Shown in pieces: positions 1-8,450 of a stretch of 64,000 bases of DNA (its first letter is position 1; every line of letters begins with the position of its first letter). Source of the DNA: CAVPTL01 sp963729195. GTDB lineage: Bacteria; Actinomycetota; Thermoleophilia; Gaiellales; JAICJC01. Location of the stretch: assembly GCA_963729195.1 (NCBI GenBank), contig CAVSNF010000013.1, forward strand, positions 7,715 to 71,714. Reading direction: 5' to 3'. Under the pieces are notes generated by a model that had not been told where the DNA came from, did not search any database, and saw only the letters and a program-made list of their open reading frames with translations. The translations under genes and the position numbers were made by a program.

Positions 1-1029
1 GGGTGTTTACCGCGCTGGCGGAGTCGTTGGTGTGTGCGGTAGAGGCGATGCTGTGCGCGCCAGGCGATCTGCAAGACGTGGTCGGGCTGGCCGTTTTGGC
101 GGTTGCGGAGTGTGACGCCGATGCGAGGTGGCCGTTGGTAGTGTCGGGCCGCTTCGACCAGGAGTCGGCGAGAGTGACGCGATCCGGTCTTGGTGATCCC
201 TTCGCTTTGGCGTGACTCGCCTGATTGGCTGAGCGAGGGCACCAGGCCGACCCATGCCGCCGGCTGGTCGGCGCGGGCGAAGCGATGCCAGCACCGATTT
301 CACAGACCAACGCCAGCGCGGTCAGCGTATCGATCCCACGAAACGCGCGCAGGCGATCCACGATCGGCCAAAGCTCGGCGTCTGAGGCGACGTGTGAGAG
401 CCGCTCTGCCAGCGCGTCTCGGCGGCCGATGAGCCCGTCCACCGCGGCCATCGCGTCGATATAGGCAAGCTCGGTATTGGGCTCGTCAAACCCGCGCGAG
501 GCAAGCCAGCGGCGATGCTCACTCGTCCACGTCGACTTGTCTCGCGGATACACATGGCCGTGGCGAAGCAAAAGCTTAGACACGCGATGACGAGCGGGCA
601 TCAGATCACACCGGACATCCTCACGGGCACGCACCAGGTCTCGCGCTGCCTCCTAGCCGGAGACGGCACATCGATCGCTCGCAGCGACCCGGCCATCAAC
701 TGACGGACCAAAAGCTCGGCGTCACGACGATCGGTCTTGATCTGATCCGCCGACGCCCGCGGTGTCTTGCCGGGAGCGATCACATCCACCCGCAGGCCCC
801 GCCCCGCCGCCACCCGCGCCAGCCGATACCCGGTCGGACCGGCCTCATACACCGCATGCACCGGCCCCGGCAACCCGGCCAGCCACTCCACCACCGGCTC
901 GATATCACCACCAAACCGGACCCGCGAAAGCTCCCCCGACACGGCGTCTACCGCCGCCGCGTGCGTCGAACGGGCGTGGACATCCATCGCCGCCCATGTC
1001 ATCGTTTGCACCATGGCCAGACCCTCCAT
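1..1029 (-). pseudogene. IS110-family transposase, frameshifted and cut by the window edge
   Basis: This is the remnant of a DEDD-type IS110 transposase, which moves its element by recombination. The N-terminal frame (601-1029) has the family start, with MDVHARSTHAAAVD, a DRRDAELL stretch and AGSLRAIDVPSP. Near base 654 the frame breaks. Reading one frame over gives EAARDLVRAREDVRCDLMPA and then LLLRHGHVYPRDKSTWTSEH. Near base 285 it breaks again, after VCEIG. It resumes as HRFARADQPAAWVGLVPSLS and ITKTGSRHSRRLLVEAARHY, the Transposase_20 region. Each break fits a one-base deletion. The 3' end lies outside the window. It is either an inactive copy or an intact one with sequencing indels. Confidence 0.85.
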
Positions 1030-1148
1030 CGTCTGCGGTCAGCTGAGGCGACTCCTCAGCCAGACAAACCCGCGAACCGACGATGAGGGTCTGGCCGCTG
1101 GAAATCAACCCAGCCACAACCCCCATAGGGTCTAGCCGACTGCGGTTG
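1030..1148 (-). other. Non-coding flank upstream of the IS110 transposase, with a hairpin
   Basis: This stretch lies between the transposase start and a palindromic repeat and has no convincing ORF. It holds a perfect hairpin: arms GCTGAGG (1042-1048) and CCTCAGC (1054-1060) around a 5-base loop. In IS110 elements the non-coding end next to the transposase gene encodes the structured guide ('bridge') RNA. This is therefore the natural place for one, but neither the element boundary nor a guide-RNA fold has been established here. Confidence 0.3.
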
Positions 1149-1177
1149 TGAATAACGGTGCCAGGCACCGTTATTCA
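1149..1177. repeat. Palindromic repeat, copy 1
   Basis: Arms TGAATAACGGTGCC and GGCACCGTTATTCA form a perfect 14-bp inverted repeat around a single A. It is one of four copies in the window, all between genes. This copy sits about 120 bp upstream of the transposase start. Confidence 0.9.
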
Positions 1178-1238
1178 ACGAGGACCGGGAACTCTCCCGA
1201 TGCTGCGGCCCGAAGCGTCGCCGTAGGTTGGGTCCACC

Positions 1239-1511
1239 ATGACGGCGCGTGAATCTCAACCGATAAGGCAGAACGCACGGCGGGTGGCGTTGTGGGTGTT
1301 AGGGCTCACCGGGCTCGCGGGACTCGTGCTTCCTGTGGTGTGGGAGGTACTCGGGAAGGGTGGCCCATCCGCCGACGGCGACAACTTCGCAGCCCTCAAC
1401 CTCCCGGGTTGGGTGGGCGCGGCCTGGGCAGTGGTCTGGACGGCGTATCTCGGCCTGCTGGTTTTCACTGAACCAGCGGAAGGGGACACACCACCAGACG
1501 GGCGGGTATGA
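1239..1511 (+). CDS. Small two-helix membrane protein, unknown function
   Basis: This 90-residue protein has a basic N-terminus and two hydrophobic stretches, at about residues 17-38 and 57-76. The acidic, glycine-rich segment between them suggests a helical hairpin. I do not recognise the family. The stop overlaps another ATG (ATGA at 1508-1511), but that frame closes after 19 codons. The gene lies between two palindromic repeats and no function can be inferred. Confidence 0.5.
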   Translation: MTARESQPIRQNARRVALWVLGLTGLAGLVLPVVWEVLGKGGPSADGDNFAALNLPGWVGAAWAVVWTAYLGLLVFTEPAEGDTPPDGRV

Positions 1512-1584
1512 CTCCGATGGCCGCCTTGCGCCTGGCCGGGCGGTGGCTGACCTATCTCGTCGGCTGAGCTTGAGTTGTCGAGTA

Positions 1585-1701
1585 ATGGTTGCGCCCGCCA
1601 ACATCGACTTCGGGGATGTGGTTCGGTACGGACGGGTCGCCTTTCTGATCATGATCTGGGTCGTGTGGGCGGGCATGAAGCTGCGCTCCAGCGCGGACTG
1701 A
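1585..1701 (+). CDS. Possible 38-residue single-helix membrane peptide
   Basis: The frame runs from ATG 1585 to the TGA at 1699-1701 and encodes 38 residues. One hydrophobic helix (RVAFLIMIWVVWAGMKL) is followed by a basic tail, as in small single-pass peptides. No clear ribosome-binding site is visible, and the stop runs into palindromic repeat copy 2. It is reported because it follows another small membrane protein gene on the same strand. It may be chance. Confidence 0.3.
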   Translation: MVAPANIDFGDVVRYGRVAFLIMIWVVWAGMKLRSSAD

Positions 1702-1741
1702 GAGGGTGAATAACGGTGCCAGGCACCGTTATTCACCCTCT
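1701..1741. repeat. Palindromic repeat, copy 2 (longest arms)
   Basis: The 20-bp arms AGAGGGTGAATAACGGTGCC and their exact complement flank a central A. The core matches the other copies, and the extra AGAGG/CCTCT extends the stem beyond them. It lies between a small ORF and a lipoprotein gene. Confidence 0.9.
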
Positions 1742-1775
1742 TAAGGCGCCGGCGGGCGGGGCCGATGGTGGTTCC

Positions 1776-2396
1776 ATGATTCACTTCCGCACTCCACTCA
1801 TCGCGCTGCTCGCCGTCATCCCGATGATGGCTGCCTGCGGCAGTTCCTCGTCGAGTCCCTCGACGAGCGCGGCACCGGCACAGCCGACCGCCGACCCCGC
1901 CAACCTGGTGCTGCACCTCCCCGACGTTGGGCTGGGATACATCACCGTCGCGGCTGACACCAAGGAGATTCCTCTGGCGCAGGAGATCAAGAAGGAGTCG
2001 GCCACTGCCAAAGCAGCCGACCGGGCCGCCTACCAGGGTGGATACAGCGCCCTCTTTGCCAACTCCTCCAAGGGCGGGGTGTTGAGCGAGGCACTCGAGT
2101 ACAGCAACGAGTCGGCCGCCACCACCGTCGGCAACGACCCGATGGCCGTGAAGCAGTTCACCACCACGCTGCACGGTCATCATCTGGCGGTCCCGTCCAA
2201 TGCTCCCGGCACCAACGGCCTGCTCGTCGCCGGCCAAGTGTCCCAGGACGGGCACGCGGTTCCCGCGTTCGCGTTCAAGTGGCAGCACGGCTCGGTGATC
2301 GCCGTTCTGCTGGTATTCGATCGCCACGCCACGGCCAAGCGCATCATCGAGCTCGCCAACCATCAGGACAGCCGCATCAGCGGCACCGGCCTCTAG
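1776..2396 (+). CDS. Putative lipoprotein, unknown function
   Basis: Starting at ATG 1776, the 206-residue protein has a lipoprotein signal: hydrophobic core LIALLAVIPMM, then lipobox AAC and a Ser-rich linker. It should be anchored on the outer face of the membrane. An upstream in-frame start at 1716 would read through the palindromic repeat and is rejected. The mature part is soluble and mixed alpha/beta in composition, with no family I recognise. A strong hairpin follows the stop, so the gene is probably monocistronic. Confidence 0.75.
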   Translation: MIHFRTPLIALLAVIPMMAACGSSSSSPSTSAAPAQPTADPANLVLHLPDVGLGYITVAADTKEIPLAQEIKKESATAKAADRAAYQGGYSALFANSSKGGVLSEALEYSNESAATTVGNDPMAVKQFTTTLHGHHLAVPSNAPGTNGLLVAGQVSQDGHAVPAFAFKWQHGSVIAVLLVFDRHATAKRIIELANHQDSRISGTGL

Positions 2397-2402
2397 CGCA
2401 CC

Positions 2403-2435
2403 GTACGCCGGGCGGGTCGGTGCCGCCCGGCGTAC
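2403..2435. terminator. Hairpin between convergent genes
   Basis: Arms GTACGCCGGGCGG (2403-2415) and CCGCCCGGCGTAC (2423-2435) form a perfect 13-bp stem with a 7-base loop. It lies between two converging genes. There is no T-tract, so it is a likely but not classical terminator. Confidence 0.6.
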
Positions 2436-2448
2436 ATCTGTGCTTCGG

Positions 2449-4395
2449 TCAGTTACCGAAGGCGGTCAGGAAGAGCGCGTTGGGCGTGCCCAGCCCGGTG
2501 ACGTCGTCCCAGCCCGGCTTGGTTACCAAGCTGGAATCCTGGTTGAACGTGCGCACGTCGTACAGAATTCCACCGGCGGGGGTGAGGCCTTTGGCGTACG
2601 AGGGCCGCACATTGCCGTCGCCGGTATGGACGCCCTTGACGTCGGTGAGCGTGCCCGTGTGCGCCCGTGCCTGCGCGTACAGCGCCGGGTTCAGGAACCC
2701 AAACCGGGCGTGTGCTCCGGCCACCTGCTTGGTGTGCTGCAGTGCGACCGCCAGCACTCCCGCCATCAGCGGCGACGACAGGCTGGTACCACCCCAGCGA
2801 GTCTCGCCATAGCGAACGCCGTGAGGGAAGGTCTGAGTCTGGCCGACCAGCATGCCGGTGGTCGGATCGCCGTTCATCGCCACGTCCGGCACAGCCCGTC
2901 CGGTGGGAGCGCCTCCACTAACGACGCCGTGCTGATACGCCGGACGGTTGAAGAGCGTCGAGTAGCCACCGCCCGAGCCGTACCAGAACGGGTTGGCGGC
3001 AGTCTTCACCCACGAACCGCCGTTGCCCGACAGATCGTACTTGTTGGTGCCCCAACCGGTCTGCCAGCTCATTTTGCCGCTGGCTGCGATCGCGGTCGAG
3101 GTGCCACCCACGCCGGTCACCCACGGGTCAGACGCGGGGTAGTCGGTTTGGCGCAGTCCGGTGCTGAGCTGTTCGTCGCCATCGTCGCCGGACGACCACA
3201 GGAACGAGATTCCTTGCAACGCGCCTTGCAGCACGACCTGCTCATAGGCGGCGATGTCACCGCTCGTCTCGTCCTGGTCCACTCCGCCCCACGAGTTCGA
3301 GACGACGTCCACCCGGTTATCGTCAACCACCCGTGCGAGTGAGGCCAGCAGATCGACGTCGTAGCAGCTCTTGGCCGAGTAGTACATCACGTGAGCACCC
3401 GTGGCCATCCCGTGGGAGGCCTGGATGTCGAGCGTCTGCTCGACGGACCAACCGGGGGCGTCGCAGATCACGCCGTTTGTGAACTTCGCCGGCAGCTTCT
3501 GGGTGAACTGCCCAGCCGCAAATCCGGGGTCGCCGTGGCGCTTGGAATAACGGTTGGTGTCCTTCAGGATCGTCGACGAGGCGTAGGGGTCGACGATGCC
3601 GATGGTCGCACCCTTGCCGGTCAGTCCGGTCGAGCTGACCCCGTACGCGCTGCGGAGCTGTGACGGGACGTAGCCGCACACGGCGTAATCGCGATACTTG
3701 CCCTTGAACTTCGGCAGCGGGGTGTCGTAGTCAGCCTTGGTCTTGGCCACCAGCTGCCCGTATGAGAGCGAGCACGGTCGAGCGGTGACCGCGGCCGGCG
3801 GGGGTGGGTCGGAAAACTTCGGAAGCTTGGGCGTGGCGGTTGCCAGCCCGGTTACACCGATCACTGACCCGGCCACCGACGAGGGCACACTGACGCTCGC
3901 CGACGGCGCGCGCAGCAGCCGTCCGGCGTGGCGGTACACCTTCAGCGTGGTGCCGAATGCCTTCTCCGCGACCGCCACGGTGCCGGCCGCGGAGATGTAT
4001 CGCCGTGACGACTCAACGCTGGTTACCCGCAGACCGTTGGAGCGCAGCCAGGCGCTGACCTTGGCCACCTGGGCCGCGGTGGGTTCGAACCGCGCCCGAT
4101 ACTGGGCCGGCGTGAGGAAGTGCCGGTACCGCGCGTTTCCGGGGGTGGACACCGCGGTCACGGCCGCCTTGACGGCTGCCACGCCGCCTCGAGGCGCCAG
4201 GTACACCCGAACGGCCACCGAGGCCGAATTGGAGGCGCTCGCAACCGGCGCCGCTTGCGCCCATCTGGGTGTGCTTGCCGGAAGCAGCTTGCGTGCTCCG
4301 TTGGCGGCCGATGCGGCCGACGCTCCTGCAGCGAGTATCAGTCCACCGGTCGCCGCGATCAGGACGACGTGCTTCCATCGTGATCCGTTCAGCAT
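2449..4395 (-). CDS. Secreted S53 family serine-carboxyl peptidase (sedolisin/kumamolisin-like)
   Basis: This 648-residue protein has a signal peptide (about 1-30), a pro-kumamolisin activation domain (about 50-185) and an S53 catalytic domain. The family triad is visible: Glu319 and Asp323 in SVEQTLDIQASHG, and the Ser in GGTSLSSP (Ser538). The oxyanion Asp region is DVVSNSWGG (about 363-371), and a calcium-site-like DVTGLGTPN lies near the C-terminus. Relatives are acid-active endopeptidases that cleave their own propeptide after export. Length and motif order are normal for the family. It converges with the lipoprotein gene. Confidence 0.93.
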   Translation of the reverse strand: MLNGSRWKHVVLIAATGGLILAAGASAASAANGARKLLPASTPRWAQAAPVASASNSASVAVRVYLAPRGGVAAVKAAVTAVSTPGNARYRHFLTPAQYRARFEPTAAQVAKVSAWLRSNGLRVTSVESSRRYISAAGTVAVAEKAFGTTLKVYRHAGRLLRAPSASVSVPSSVAGSVIGVTGLATATPKLPKFSDPPPPAAVTARPCSLSYGQLVAKTKADYDTPLPKFKGKYRDYAVCGYVPSQLRSAYGVSSTGLTGKGATIGIVDPYASSTILKDTNRYSKRHGDPGFAAGQFTQKLPAKFTNGVICDAPGWSVEQTLDIQASHGMATGAHVMYYSAKSCYDVDLLASLARVVDDNRVDVVSNSWGGVDQDETSGDIAAYEQVVLQGALQGISFLWSSGDDGDEQLSTGLRQTDYPASDPWVTGVGGTSTAIAASGKMSWQTGWGTNKYDLSGNGGSWVKTAANPFWYGSGGGYSTLFNRPAYQHGVVSGGAPTGRAVPDVAMNGDPTTGMLVGQTQTFPHGVRYGETRWGGTSLSSPLMAGVLAVALQHTKQVAGAHARFGFLNPALYAQARAHTGTLTDVKGVHTGDGNVRPSYAKGLTPAGGILYDVRTFNQDSSLVTKPGWDDVTGLGTPNALFLTAFGN

Positions 4396-4643
4396 CCAAA
4401 CCCTCCATAAAATGGCGCGCGCGGCCGCCTGCCCTGCGATCTACCGCCCGCTCTCTGGACCCAAGGACGAGCACTCTACAAAAGTCCTGCAAGACGTGCA
4501 ATACGGACGAGCATTTGGTTGGAGCGCCCAACATGTCGACGCAAGCTTTTGCTCAGGTTGGGTTGCAGGCGAACGGCTGCCGTCCGGGTGGTAGCGTGCC
4601 TCACGCATCGCTTGCTCCCGATCTTGACGAGGTGATTGATCTC

Positions 4644-5624
4644 ATGTCGATGAAACGTGTACTGCCCGCAATCGTGCTTGTGTCGTTGCTGGTATTCCCG
4701 GCGCTGGCGTCGGCCGCTGCGCCCCCCACGATCGGTGTGGGCAGCAACCCGATCGCGATGGCGATCTCGGCCAAGCGGGCGCAGCTGCTGGTGGCCAACG
4801 ACGGCAGTGTCTCGTTCATCGATCTCACGACGAACACGCAGACGGCCGAGGTGGGCACCGGCGTGAATCACGGCCAGACGGCGATCGGGCTGGTGCAAAA
4901 CGGCGCCAAGGCCTACATCGGCCAGAACCTCAAGAACAAGATGCTGATCATGAACACCACCACCCAGACGGTCACGGGCACGGTTGCGGTCGGCTTCGGA
5001 GCGGCGGACATCACCGCGACCAACGGGCGAGCCTACGTCGCCCTGGTTCAGCCGCAGAAGATCGCCGTGGTCAACGCGACCAACAACAAGCTGATCAAGC
5101 AGATCCAGCTCGCGCAGGATCCGCAGAACGTGACGGTCGCTCCGGGTGGCCGCTACATCTGGGTGGGCAGCGCGGAGACGGGCCTGATCTGGGTGATCGA
5201 CGGCAGCACGCAGACGGTCGTGCGGCGACTCGCAGTCGCCAAGGGCGGGCCGGTATCCGGAGTGGCGTTCAGTCCCAACGGCAAACGGGTGTGGGTGTCG
5301 GGACTCGGCGGGATTACGGTGCTCAATCGCTCGACGGGGACGCAGATCGGTTTCATCGGCGCGCTGAAGGCGTTTCCCGGCAACTCCGGGCCGAACGTCG
5401 GGCCGATCGTGCTGAACAAGGCCGGCACCAAGGCGCTGGTGCTTGACTCAACCTTCCCCGACGTGCCGGGGATCGGCACGATCTCGGTGATCAACACGGC
5501 CACCCTCAAGGTCGGGCAGCAGATCAGCCTCGGGGTCGAACCGCTGGATCTCGTCAACTACGGGGCCACCACCTACGCCAACAACTACCTGGACGACACG
5601 CTGTCCTACCTGCCGACGCCGTGA
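4644..5624 (+). CDS. Secreted YVTN-type beta-propeller repeat protein
   Basis: The 326-residue product has a signal peptide (MSMKRVLPAIVLVSLLVF, with cleavage probably after ALASA). About seven short repeats of the YVTN/NHL type follow, for example LLVANDGSVSFIDLTTN and IWVGSAETGLIWVIDGS. Such propellers usually act as surface binding scaffolds. GAGGTGA lies about 10 bases upstream of ATG 4644; ATG 4650 is an alternative. The stop overlaps the next gene's GTG (GTGA), so the two are probably translated together. Its ligand cannot be predicted. Confidence 0.8.
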   Translation: MSMKRVLPAIVLVSLLVFPALASAAAPPTIGVGSNPIAMAISAKRAQLLVANDGSVSFIDLTTNTQTAEVGTGVNHGQTAIGLVQNGAKAYIGQNLKNKMLIMNTTTQTVTGTVAVGFGAADITATNGRAYVALVQPQKIAVVNATNNKLIKQIQLAQDPQNVTVAPGGRYIWVGSAETGLIWVIDGSTQTVVRRLAVAKGGPVSGVAFSPNGKRVWVSGLGGITVLNRSTGTQIGFIGALKAFPGNSGPNVGPIVLNKAGTKALVLDSTFPDVPGIGTISVINTATLKVGQQISLGVEPLDLVNYGATTYANNYLDDTLSYLPTP

Positions 5625-7174
5625 GCTCAGGCTCAACGTCGGTGCTGGTGGTGGGGGCGGGGCCGGTCGGCCTGGTGCTGGCCTGCGACCTCGCCCGCCG
5701 CGGCGTCGCGATCCGGGTGATCGACAAGCTGGCCGAGCCGACCGACGAGTCGCGGGCGATCATCGTGCACGCCCGCAGCCTGGAGATGATGGAGCGGTTG
5801 GGAGTGGTCGACAGCCTGATTGCGTCGGGGACTCATACCGTGGCGGCGGAGTTTCACGCGGGCGGAAAGGTGCTGGGCCGGGTCGCTCTGGACACGGTGG
5901 ATAGCCCGTATCCGTTCTCCATCTCCACCGCCCAGACCGAGACCGAGCGAGTGCTCACCGAACGCCTCACTGAACTCGGCGTGACCATCGAGCGGGGAGT
6001 CGAACTGGTTGGGTTCGAGCAGGACTCAGATGAGGTGCGATCGACCGTGCGCGATTCCGACGGCAGCGAGCGGACGATCACCTCGGCGTGGATCGCAGGC
6101 ACCGACGGCAGCCACAGCACGGTGCGTGACGCGGTGGGCACCAAACTGCAGGGGTCGTTCAAGGGCGAGCGGTTCCTGCTCGGGGATGTCGAAGCCGACT
6201 ACGACCTCGATCGCACGTCCATCCACTCGTTCTTCTCGTCCGACGCCGGCCCGCTGCTGGTGTTCCCGATGGTGGGCGATCGGCTGCGCCTGATCGCCCA
6301 GATCGAACCCGGCGACGTCGAGGAGACGCTCGAATCGATGCAGGCGATCACCGATCAGCGCGCGCCCGGAATCGCGCTGCGCTCGTCGCACTGGATCACG
6401 ATCTTCGAGATCCATCACGCCCAGGTGCCGGCCTATCAGTACGGCCGCGCGTTTCTGGCGGGCGACGCGGCCCACGTGCACAGCCCGGCCGGCGGCCAAG
6501 GCATGAACACGGGCATGCAGGATGCCTTCAACCTGGGCTGGAAGCTCGCGGTCGCAGCCCACGGTGATGCGGCTCCGGGGCTCCTGGAGAGCTACAACGC
6601 GGAGCGTCACCCCGTGGCTGCGCGGGTGATCACGCAGACAACGCGGATGACCAACCTCGGCACCTTGCACCACGAGCTGCAGCGAAAGCTCCGCAATTTT
6701 GCGATCCACACCGCCACCGGGTTTGCGCCGATCCGCGCGCGCCTGGCCGACCAGACCGAGGAGACCGACGTCGCCTATCGCGACAGCCCGATCGTGGCGA
6801 CCGGCCGCGCCGACCACGGCGGGCCGCGGCCAGGCGATGCGGCGCCTGACGTGCCGGGGATCGAGCCCGCCCTGCATCGAGTGCTCGCGGCGGCCACCGG
6901 CCACACCGCGCTGTATGTGTCGGGTACCCACGTCGTCCCCGCCGTGCTCGCCCTCGACCACGCCGACGTGCGACACGTGTTGGTCGGGCCCGACTCGGAC
7001 AACGCCGCGTTCGACCAGGTGATCTCAGATCCCGGCCGGCTGATCGCCAGTCGGTATGAGATCGGGGTGCGCGGTGAGCTGGTGATGGTGCGGCCCGACG
7101 GCTACATCGGACTGCGCACTGGCATCGACGACCGGGCCGGGGTTGAGTCGTATCTGGTGGGAATCGTCGCGTAG
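5621..7174 (+). CDS. FAD-dependent aromatic monooxygenase (PheA/TfdB group)
   Basis: A class A flavoprotein hydroxylase of 517 residues. It has the dinucleotide motif VLVVGAGPVGLVLACDLARR at the N-terminus, a DG motif in AGTDGSHSTVR, and the second FAD motif FLAGDAAHVHSPAGGQGMN. The last ~100 residues look like the thioredoxin-fold tail of phenol hydroxylases. Relatives hydroxylate phenols or polyketide-like aromatics using NAD(P)H and O2. The substrate is unknown: no ring-cleavage genes are nearby. The GTG start overlaps the propeller stop by four bases. Confidence 0.88.
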   Translation: MSSGSTSVLVVGAGPVGLVLACDLARRGVAIRVIDKLAEPTDESRAIIVHARSLEMMERLGVVDSLIASGTHTVAAEFHAGGKVLGRVALDTVDSPYPFSISTAQTETERVLTERLTELGVTIERGVELVGFEQDSDEVRSTVRDSDGSERTITSAWIAGTDGSHSTVRDAVGTKLQGSFKGERFLLGDVEADYDLDRTSIHSFFSSDAGPLLVFPMVGDRLRLIAQIEPGDVEETLESMQAITDQRAPGIALRSSHWITIFEIHHAQVPAYQYGRAFLAGDAAHVHSPAGGQGMNTGMQDAFNLGWKLAVAAHGDAAPGLLESYNAERHPVAARVITQTTRMTNLGTLHHELQRKLRNFAIHTATGFAPIRARLADQTEETDVAYRDSPIVATGRADHGGPRPGDAAPDVPGIEPALHRVLAAATGHTALYVSGTHVVPAVLALDHADVRHVLVGPDSDNAAFDQVISDPGRLIASRYEIGVRGELVMVRPDGYIGLRTGIDDRAGVESYLVGIVA

Positions 7175-7274
7175 CGCCTGGTTGCTCGTTCAGACAGCCC
7201 GGTGGCGGCCGCCACCTCAGCCTGTGTCCATCGGATTCTGCCGGGATTGTCGTGAACGCACTACAGTCCGCCAC

Positions 7275-8450
7275 GTGGCAGTCGGCGCCCGCTCCGGACG
7301 GTTGATGCTCGCGGGCGCGTTGACGGCGCTGGTGATCGCGGCGGGCTGCTCCGGCTCGGGTTCCTCGCAGCCGGCGAGTACCTCCACGGTCACAAATACG
7401 GTGACGAACACCGTCACCGAGACGACCACCACACCGACGGCGCCCGCCACCATGAAGGTGTTCTTCCTCAAGGGCGAGCAGCTGGGGCCGGTGCTGCGAC
7501 CCCGGCCCGACGGCGAGACCGCTCTGGGAGCGGCGCTTCGGTCGCTGTTCAAAGGGCCGACGGCCGAGGAGCAGAGCCAGGATGTGCAGACCGTGATCCC
7601 GGCCGGCACGCGGCTCACGGAGGTGTCCATCAGTGCCGGGGGCAAAGCCGTGGTCGACGTCACCAAAGCGTTCACGTCGGGTCTCAACGATCTGCCCGAG
7701 GCCGCTGCCGACTCCGAGCTGCAGGGCCGGCTTGCCCAGGTGGTGTTCACCGCCCAGCAGTTCAGGGACGTCAAGGCCGCGACCGTGGCGGTCGCCGGTC
7801 GCACCATCGCCACCCTCACCGACGCCGACTACGTTCGGCCGCAGAAGCCGCCGCCGAAGCCAACCACGCCCCCGACCAAGCCACCCAAGCCACCCACCAC
7901 TGCGCTTCCCACCACCAAGGACGTCCAGAACAAGCTGATCGCGCTCAAGTTCCTCCCACCAGGAGCGGCCACCGGCACCAACGACTACGCGACCCAGCAG
8001 GCGGTGATCGGGTTCCAGGCCTCGCAGGGCCTCGGCCGCGACGGCGTGGTCGGCCCGATCACGGCCAAGGCGCTGGCCAAGGCCACTCCGATCACGCCGC
8101 TCAGCACCGGTGCCGCCCGCCGCGTCGAGGTGCGAAACGGTCAGGGCTTGGCCCTCTTCATCCAAAACGGTGCCGTGGTGCGGGTCGTCCACGTCTCCAG
8201 TGGTGCTGCGGCCACGCCCACCCCGCCCGGTCGCTACTCGGTGTTTCGGAAGGAGCGAAACTCGTGGTCGGTGCCGTTCAAGGTGTGGCTGCCGTACGCC
8301 AGCTACTTCACCGGCGGGATCGCCTTCCATGAGTACACGCCGGTGCCGGCGTACCCCGCCTCGCACGGCTGCGTGCGCGTGCCGGTGCCAGACGCCAAGT
8401 GGGCCTACGGCTTCCTCCGGGTGGGCACGCAGGTGGTGGTGCTGGCGTGA
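7275..8450 (+). CDS. GerMN / peptidoglycan-binding / L,D-transpeptidase lipoprotein
   Basis: From GTG 7275 the protein has a basic N-terminus, lipobox IAAGC (Cys25) and a Thr-rich linker. A GerMN domain follows (GETALGAALRSLFKGP ... GGKAVVDVTKAF), then a Pro/Lys/Thr-rich spacer. A PG_binding_1 domain comes next (VQNKLIALKFLPPG ... DGVVGPITAKAL). The C-terminal YkuD catalytic domain carries HEYTPVPAYPASHGCVRVPV with the nucleophile Cys in HGCVR. It should bind and cross-link peptidoglycan from the outer membrane face. GerMN joined to this enzyme is uncommon. The stop overlaps the next GTG (GTGA). The start is uncertain; ATG 7305 would lose the basic region. Confidence 0.87.
   Translation: MAVGARSGRLMLAGALTALVIAAGCSGSGSSQPASTSTVTNTVTNTVTETTTTPTAPATMKVFFLKGEQLGPVLRPRPDGETALGAALRSLFKGPTAEEQSQDVQTVIPAGTRLTEVSISAGGKAVVDVTKAFTSGLNDLPEAAADSELQGRLAQVVFTAQQFRDVKAATVAVAGRTIATLTDADYVRPQKPPPKPTTPPTKPPKPPTTALPTTKDVQNKLIALKFLPPGAATGTNDYATQQAVIGFQASQGLGRDGVVGPITAKALAKATPITPLSTGAARRVEVRNGQGLALFIQNGAVVRVVHVSSGAAATPTPPGRYSVFRKERNSWSVPFKVWLPYASYFTGGIAFHEYTPVPAYPASHGCVRVPVPDAKWAYGFLRVGTQVVVLA

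Noticed and set aside
1299..2363. 354-codon open frame on the minus strand
   Set aside because: It runs through a palindromic repeat and opposite a clear lipoprotein gene. No recognisable protein features.
7380..7440. ACN-rich repeats as a CRISPR or tandem-repeat array
   Set aside because: They encode the Thr-rich linker of a lipoprotein in frame and have no regular spacer structure.
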